Of a DNA stretch of 64,000 nucleotides, positions 50,801 through 56,830 are shown piece by piece. The DNA lies in the NCBI GenBank assembly GCA_036245525.1, contig BTPG01000005.1, positions 178,139,408 to 178,203,407 on the forward strand. The letters run 5' to 3'. A program made the translations under genes and the position numbers. Numbering within the stretch: the first letter of the stretch is position 1; each line of letters opens with the position of its first letter. The notes under the pieces were generated by a model, which did not search any database, had not been told where the DNA came from, and saw only the letters and a program-made list of their open reading frames with translations. This DNA is from Semisulcospira habei (Eukaryota > Mollusca > Gastropoda > Semisulcospiridae).

Positions 50801-53800
50801 CTGAAGGTAAGTAAAAGGTGGCTACGGTAGGCGGACGATCACAAAAATAGTGCAGAGGCTCAATGCAAAATACACAATTATCGAACTGTAGATATTTAAC
50901 TCTTAGCCCAGTTCAGTCAACGACCCAAAAGCCCAAACGCGCGCCAACCCACGCATCAGAAGTCTTTCCAGAGTTCCAGAGATCGTACCAATAACTATTA
51001 ACCCATTTAGCCCCAGGACCATGCAGCAGGAGATTGATTGATCGTGATAATTCAAGGGTAGTGCCGGATGAGCTTGGAGCCATCAGGCGCCAAGCTCACC
51101 TTGCACTACCTTTCAATCCACCTCCAGCAACTGGTACATAGTCGTTCAGCAACACTTCCAAAATTTGGGAAAAGTACCCGTGGTGCTAAAAGGGTTAAAT
51201 TCCCAGAACTAAATGATTCCATTCCCTACAATGGAAGTCGTTTAGTACCGGAAGTTTACACGTTAAATGACACCTACCTTGGTCAACGATGATTTGCAGG
51301 AAATCGGACAGGTCCCAGACCTTGAGGTCGTTGTTGAGAATCTGCAAACTGAGGATGGTCTGCACGCTGGGCAGGTGACGGGGCTGAATTCCAAGCTGTT
51401 ACAGAACATTAGGTGTCAAAACAAACTGATATGAGTAAATTAGGACCTCGACAAGTTCGAACTGGTCCACGTGTGTACGCGTATTCACTTGTAGGTGGCA
51501 CGTGGCCTGTGGTCTTAGAAATCAATGTGCAATCAGGATAAGAAGCGGAGAAGTTAATTTTCCAGTTTTAAGTGCCCCGGCACCAATGTGATCGGGGAGG
51601 GAGAGGTTTTACGAAGTACAATTTTAAAGAAACAGTAACGCACGTTTATCGTATGCATTTCATGTATGCGTTGTTTAACTAAGGGATATTACTGCTAAAC
51701 GATCTAACACGTTCGATCAAAGAAATCTCTAATGTTAATGGTAGGTCATGGACTTGGAACAAACGTGAAAGCTGTATAATTATGATTTCATTATTTTTTT
51801 TCATCCCTACTGAAATAAAAGTGTTGCACGTTACCTTTTTAAAAAGAATAGCATGCCAAAGGTGTGCATTATCTTTGAATTTGGTCAACACCCACAGAGC
51901 AGCGTACATTAGAGGCAGGTTAATTAACCTCTAGACTACTACTGACGATATCGCTCGGTGGAAAAGACGTGTAAATACGCAAGCGGTATCGTCAGTATTG
52001 CAGTCCAGGGGGATAATGCCCACGCTACTTACGCTAGCCCAAATCTTGTCGATCTCGCTGGAGGCGTCCAGGGAACGGGGTTTGCGGGCCATGTCGAAGA
52101 GAGAACCCAACTTGTTCCACCAACCCTTGGCTCCCACCAGGCTCTTGATCACGGCCTCCAGGCTTTGCGACTGGAACGAAACCTGCAGGGCGAGAAAAGA
52201 CGCAAAAATATCGTATGGTTTTCAGATTGATACCTCGGGGAGTACTCAACAATTAAAATAGCTTCAATTCAAACGCTCAACATCTCATGTAAATGTGTCC
52301 CTGTAGTATAGTCCCCCGAGTTGGTGTATCTGGGGTGTACATACTCACGCGGTACGGGGTAAATATTCTTTTTACAACTTTGGCCCTTTTCGGGGACATG
52401 TGCCACGAGTCTCTCTCAATCCACAATGTGAGATATCTCAATCCACGACGTGGCAGAGACAGATTCAAATTTATCTCACCTAAAGCTGTCTCCGCCACGA
52501 CTTAGGAGGCGCAAAGTTATTCTGCTGCTACCTTTGATCGAACTGTCATGGTTCATGACTGTTAATGTAAATATATGGATATCTGAATTAATTTAAATAT
52601 TAACTTATATCTTGCATTTTGCGCGTGTTTTTCGGTATATACTTTTGCTTTACAATCACATTTCGTTGGAAATGGAATATCAAAAAATATTACGAAACAA
52701 TATAACCGCTGCGCAAAACACTGTGTTGAAACACTCGAAAACACATTCATTGCAAAACAGAAACGAGAAAATTGAAAGACGTGAATGAATTATGAGAAAT
52801 AAATTAAGTGGCATGTATTCGCTCAATGACATTGAAAGACGTGAATGAATTATGAGAAATAAATTAAGTGGCATGTATTCGCTCAATGACATTGAAAGAC
52901 GTGAATGAATTATGAGAAATAAATTAAGTGGCATGTATTCGCTCAATGACATTGAAAGACGTGAAAATCCAGCTGACGTCGGACTTAGTTGGCCTGCGCA
53001 CGGCCGAGCTCGGGCCAAGTAACTCCGACGTCAGGACCTCTCCCTCACTCGGGCGCCCCGTCCCTGACCTGCAAATACTTGGCGCTCGAGCCCAGCAGAT
53101 CGAAGCTGAGAGACAGGTCAGCCTGCGTGATGAACTCAGGGGACTGCGTGTAGCTCAGCTCCGTCAGCGCGGACAGCTTGTGAGAGGGTCCGTAGGCCGC
53201 GTGGTAGTAGCTGGAGTCCTGCAAGCCGCAGGCGACCGGCGCGGCGTGCGGGCGGGCCCAGGTGAGGTTAGAAGCCAGCTCCTGGTAGGGGGGGAAGGAG
53301 CTGTTGCCGAGCTTGTTAAAGACGGACCAGATGTAGCACGCGACCTGCGAAACCACAGCGGACCGGTCCCGTAGTTAAGTGTCCCATAGTCTGATGTCGC
53401 TTGTTTGGTTTTAAAATAGAAATTCACGTATTGAATTTTTCTAATCATTTTGGTGGCAACCGTCGCCTGTGATACGGACATAAAAGAATACAGACCAGTC
53501 GACGCCCCTTTGCAGACCTGACTGCCGTGTTTATTGGAGCGCGTTCACCTCACAGGCGGAGGTCGACACAAAAATGACTGTAACCCCTTCACTGTAGGAA
53601 ACGTGCCAACGCCATCCAAACGCAAGAGGCAAAGAACACCAAGAGCCCCGTCAGATGCCCCCTCTTGAGGTTCTTAGCGTCTTGCCGACCCTATTCATAT
53701 CCCTGTTCCTTGGATGGAAGGATAGTTCAAGGGTGATGCCAGAATAGCTTGGCGCCTATGGGCGCCAAGCTATTCTGGCATCACCCTTGAACTATCATTT

Positions 53801-56606
53801 CCATGTTGACTTTTTTAACTGCTAATGCAGGTGCTCATGAGCTTCTTTGCATCTTGCTGACCTTATTCACTTCCCTGTTACATGGACTGATGGGATTATT
53901 CGGTGTTCAATTTTCCCGTCTTTAGCAGACGTGTAACCCGTTTAGTGCCAGAGGAAGCAGATTGTGTTTCTGCAATCGATCTTAATTCAACACCATCTGG
54001 TTTGTGAGTATCTATAACTCGAGGCAAATTTGTATCGTTACATTGTTGTGTAATGTTCAGTACATCTACTGTGGGAAATCAGGGTATTTACCCGACCACA
54101 TAATTATAGTAGTGCACGTTCGTGTATGTGTATGTATGTTTCTCCTGCCTACTTCCTAAGTTCCGGAGAAAGACTTGGGTTATGAGCGAGACCTGATGCA
54201 TCCTTTGAGGATGCAGATGATCGTTTTGTTCTATACCTGCGTATTTCTCTGTGGGCTGGCGATTGGGTGCCTGACAGGCGGGGGCAGGGGATCTAACTCT
54301 TTGTCTGTCCAGCGCTGAGTGATTCCCCTTGGTTTGTGTACAACACCAAAATGGCCTAGCTTTCCAGGAACATGGACTCGAGAGACATAATGCATAGATC
54401 CTCATGAGTCACCGCAACTGCGGGGGCTCATGGGAATCTATACCTCTTCCAGCTGGGTGGTTGGTATTTTCTCGGTGCTAAACGGGTGAAATTCACTAAA
54501 CTTGAAGTACCTGTGCCGATGCAATTGTTGACGCAGCAAGAACGTTTCTACATTTTTCCAGTGAATCTTTCCTGTGCCAGCCTTTGTCTGCTGTAACGCA
54601 CGTACCTGTTGGCTCTTCTCGTAGCGCAAGCTGCCGGCCACCTTGACCAGGACGTGTTTGGGCGCACGGACGTTGAGCATGGTGCGGAAGGCCTGGATAC
54701 GGACAGCGGGCAGTTCCAACGGGTTTTTGAGCACCTGGTCCATCTTTTGCCATATCTGCAACATCAATGAGAAGGGCAGACACTGTTCCAAGGACAGCTC
54801 AAAGTCATACAGTCCACCACACAATCTCGACACCGCCTACCCCAAGAAACCAGAACGGAGCGCTTTGCAAAGCTCCAACAGAATGCAGCTCCAAACTGTC
54901 TTTTCCTCTTCTTTTTTTCTCTATTTTTGCTTTTGCTTAATCTTATTGTCAGACTCTCTCCCTAAAATGCGCTTGAAGCAGTCAGTACTGGATGGTGAAA
55001 TGTGCCCTACAAATGAACATCATTCTCATCATCATCATCATCATCACTATCACCATCACCATCCAAGGGCCATACCGCATTTCTTGCATTAAAAAATATA
55101 TATATTAAGCACCCGACTGTATTTCGGTTTGTTTGTCTGTTGTGTATTTAAAGGTTTTGACTCAATAAGCTAAAGACACTTGGGTCTACATCGCACAGTG
55201 GGCTCGCTAGCGGGCCCATTGCGGCCGATGTCGGCCCGAGGACCTTTGCTTTGTAAGAACCCATCCAACAAAGGTCTTTGGACTGACGTCTGCCGCAGTG
55301 GGTCCGCGCACAACTGTGCGCAGGCCCACTGCTGCCGACGTCGGCCCGAGGATTTTCCTATACTGGGGAAACTGTTTCGTACTTGTTCTCCCAAGGCGTG
55401 TGTCGTTTCTCGCTTCCCACATTTAACACACACATGTCGGGCTTCATTTGCGTCTAAATTTCTCACCTCCATATGCATGGTAGAGAACTTGTCCAAAGCC
55501 TGGATGGCGCTGATGCGGACGATGGGCGGGCTATGCACGTTCTGCATGGTGTCCACGAGGTAGGGGAAGGACAGGGGCAGGTGAGCGTTGCGGGCTGACT
55601 TCAACTGCACCATGGTCCACCAGATGCTGTTGGGGTAGAGCTTGCTGTGCGGGTTCTGGGCGGAGCTCTTGATGTCCTGGTCGGCCATGTCGCTGTTGAT
55701 GCTCTTCAACATCTGTGATCAGAGAATATGTCTTTAAACTCCTTGGCCGTGAGATGGTCTTATTCGCCTGCTAGGCGTTATACCCAAATAAACAACTAAC
55801 TTTAACCCCTTGACTGCCGAACAAATGTGAATATGATCCAGTTGCAAGAGGCATAGATCCTCATCAGCTCATACGACTGCGGTGCTCATGAGGATCTATG
55901 CCTGGTGCTGTCACCAACTTGTACCCATGTTTCTTTACTTGGACGGTGTTGATTTTGATCGTTGAATGAACCAAATTTCAGAAACAAAAGTGTAGGTAGA
56001 GTGGCAGGGAAGGGAATTAAGTGTAACAACGGCAACGTAAGAAACACAAGAGGTAGAGCGTTGGACTCTTCTTCCAAAACGTCGCGGGTTCTAGCCAGTT
56101 CGAGCTGGGAAGAGGGGGGATGGCGATTGTTAAAGTGTATTCAGCCCCTATTTTATGCCCACCGTTTGAAATCGCCTTCAAGTTGACAGAATAATTATAT
56201 TATGCTTCAAAAAGTTGTTATTTTACGTGTACAACTATTCAAACCTATCAAAATGGTTACAACACACGCAATATTTGATAGATAACAATAACATTCGAAA
56301 AATAATACTTTTATTTTTAAGAAAGACTATTGAAAATGCCTGGAGTCATCAAACCAAAGCTGTAACTATCAAAAGCAATATACTGGGTTGTTTTTGTTTT
56401 GTTGTTTTATTATTAGTTTTTTGCTTGTTTGCATATTTGTTTGTTTGTTTTGTTCTGTTTGTTGTTTGGGTTTTTTGTTTTTGTTTTAGTTTTTTGTTGT
56501 TATTTTTTGTTTGTTTATTTGTTTTTGTTTGGGGGGCTGGGAGATCATACCCAAATTACTCATCATCATACCCAAATGTAACGTGAAGACCACGAGTTAT
56601 GAACTA

Positions 56607-56661
<55 letters not shown>

Positions 56662-56764
56662 GCTACTAATTTAGCGCTTATCCTTAAATAAGCTCTAAGC
56701 GCTTTACAAATAAAGAGTGGGAGTGGAGGGGGTCATAAAAAAGAGAAACAAAGGATTCTGCAAT

Positions 56765-56830
<66 letters not shown>

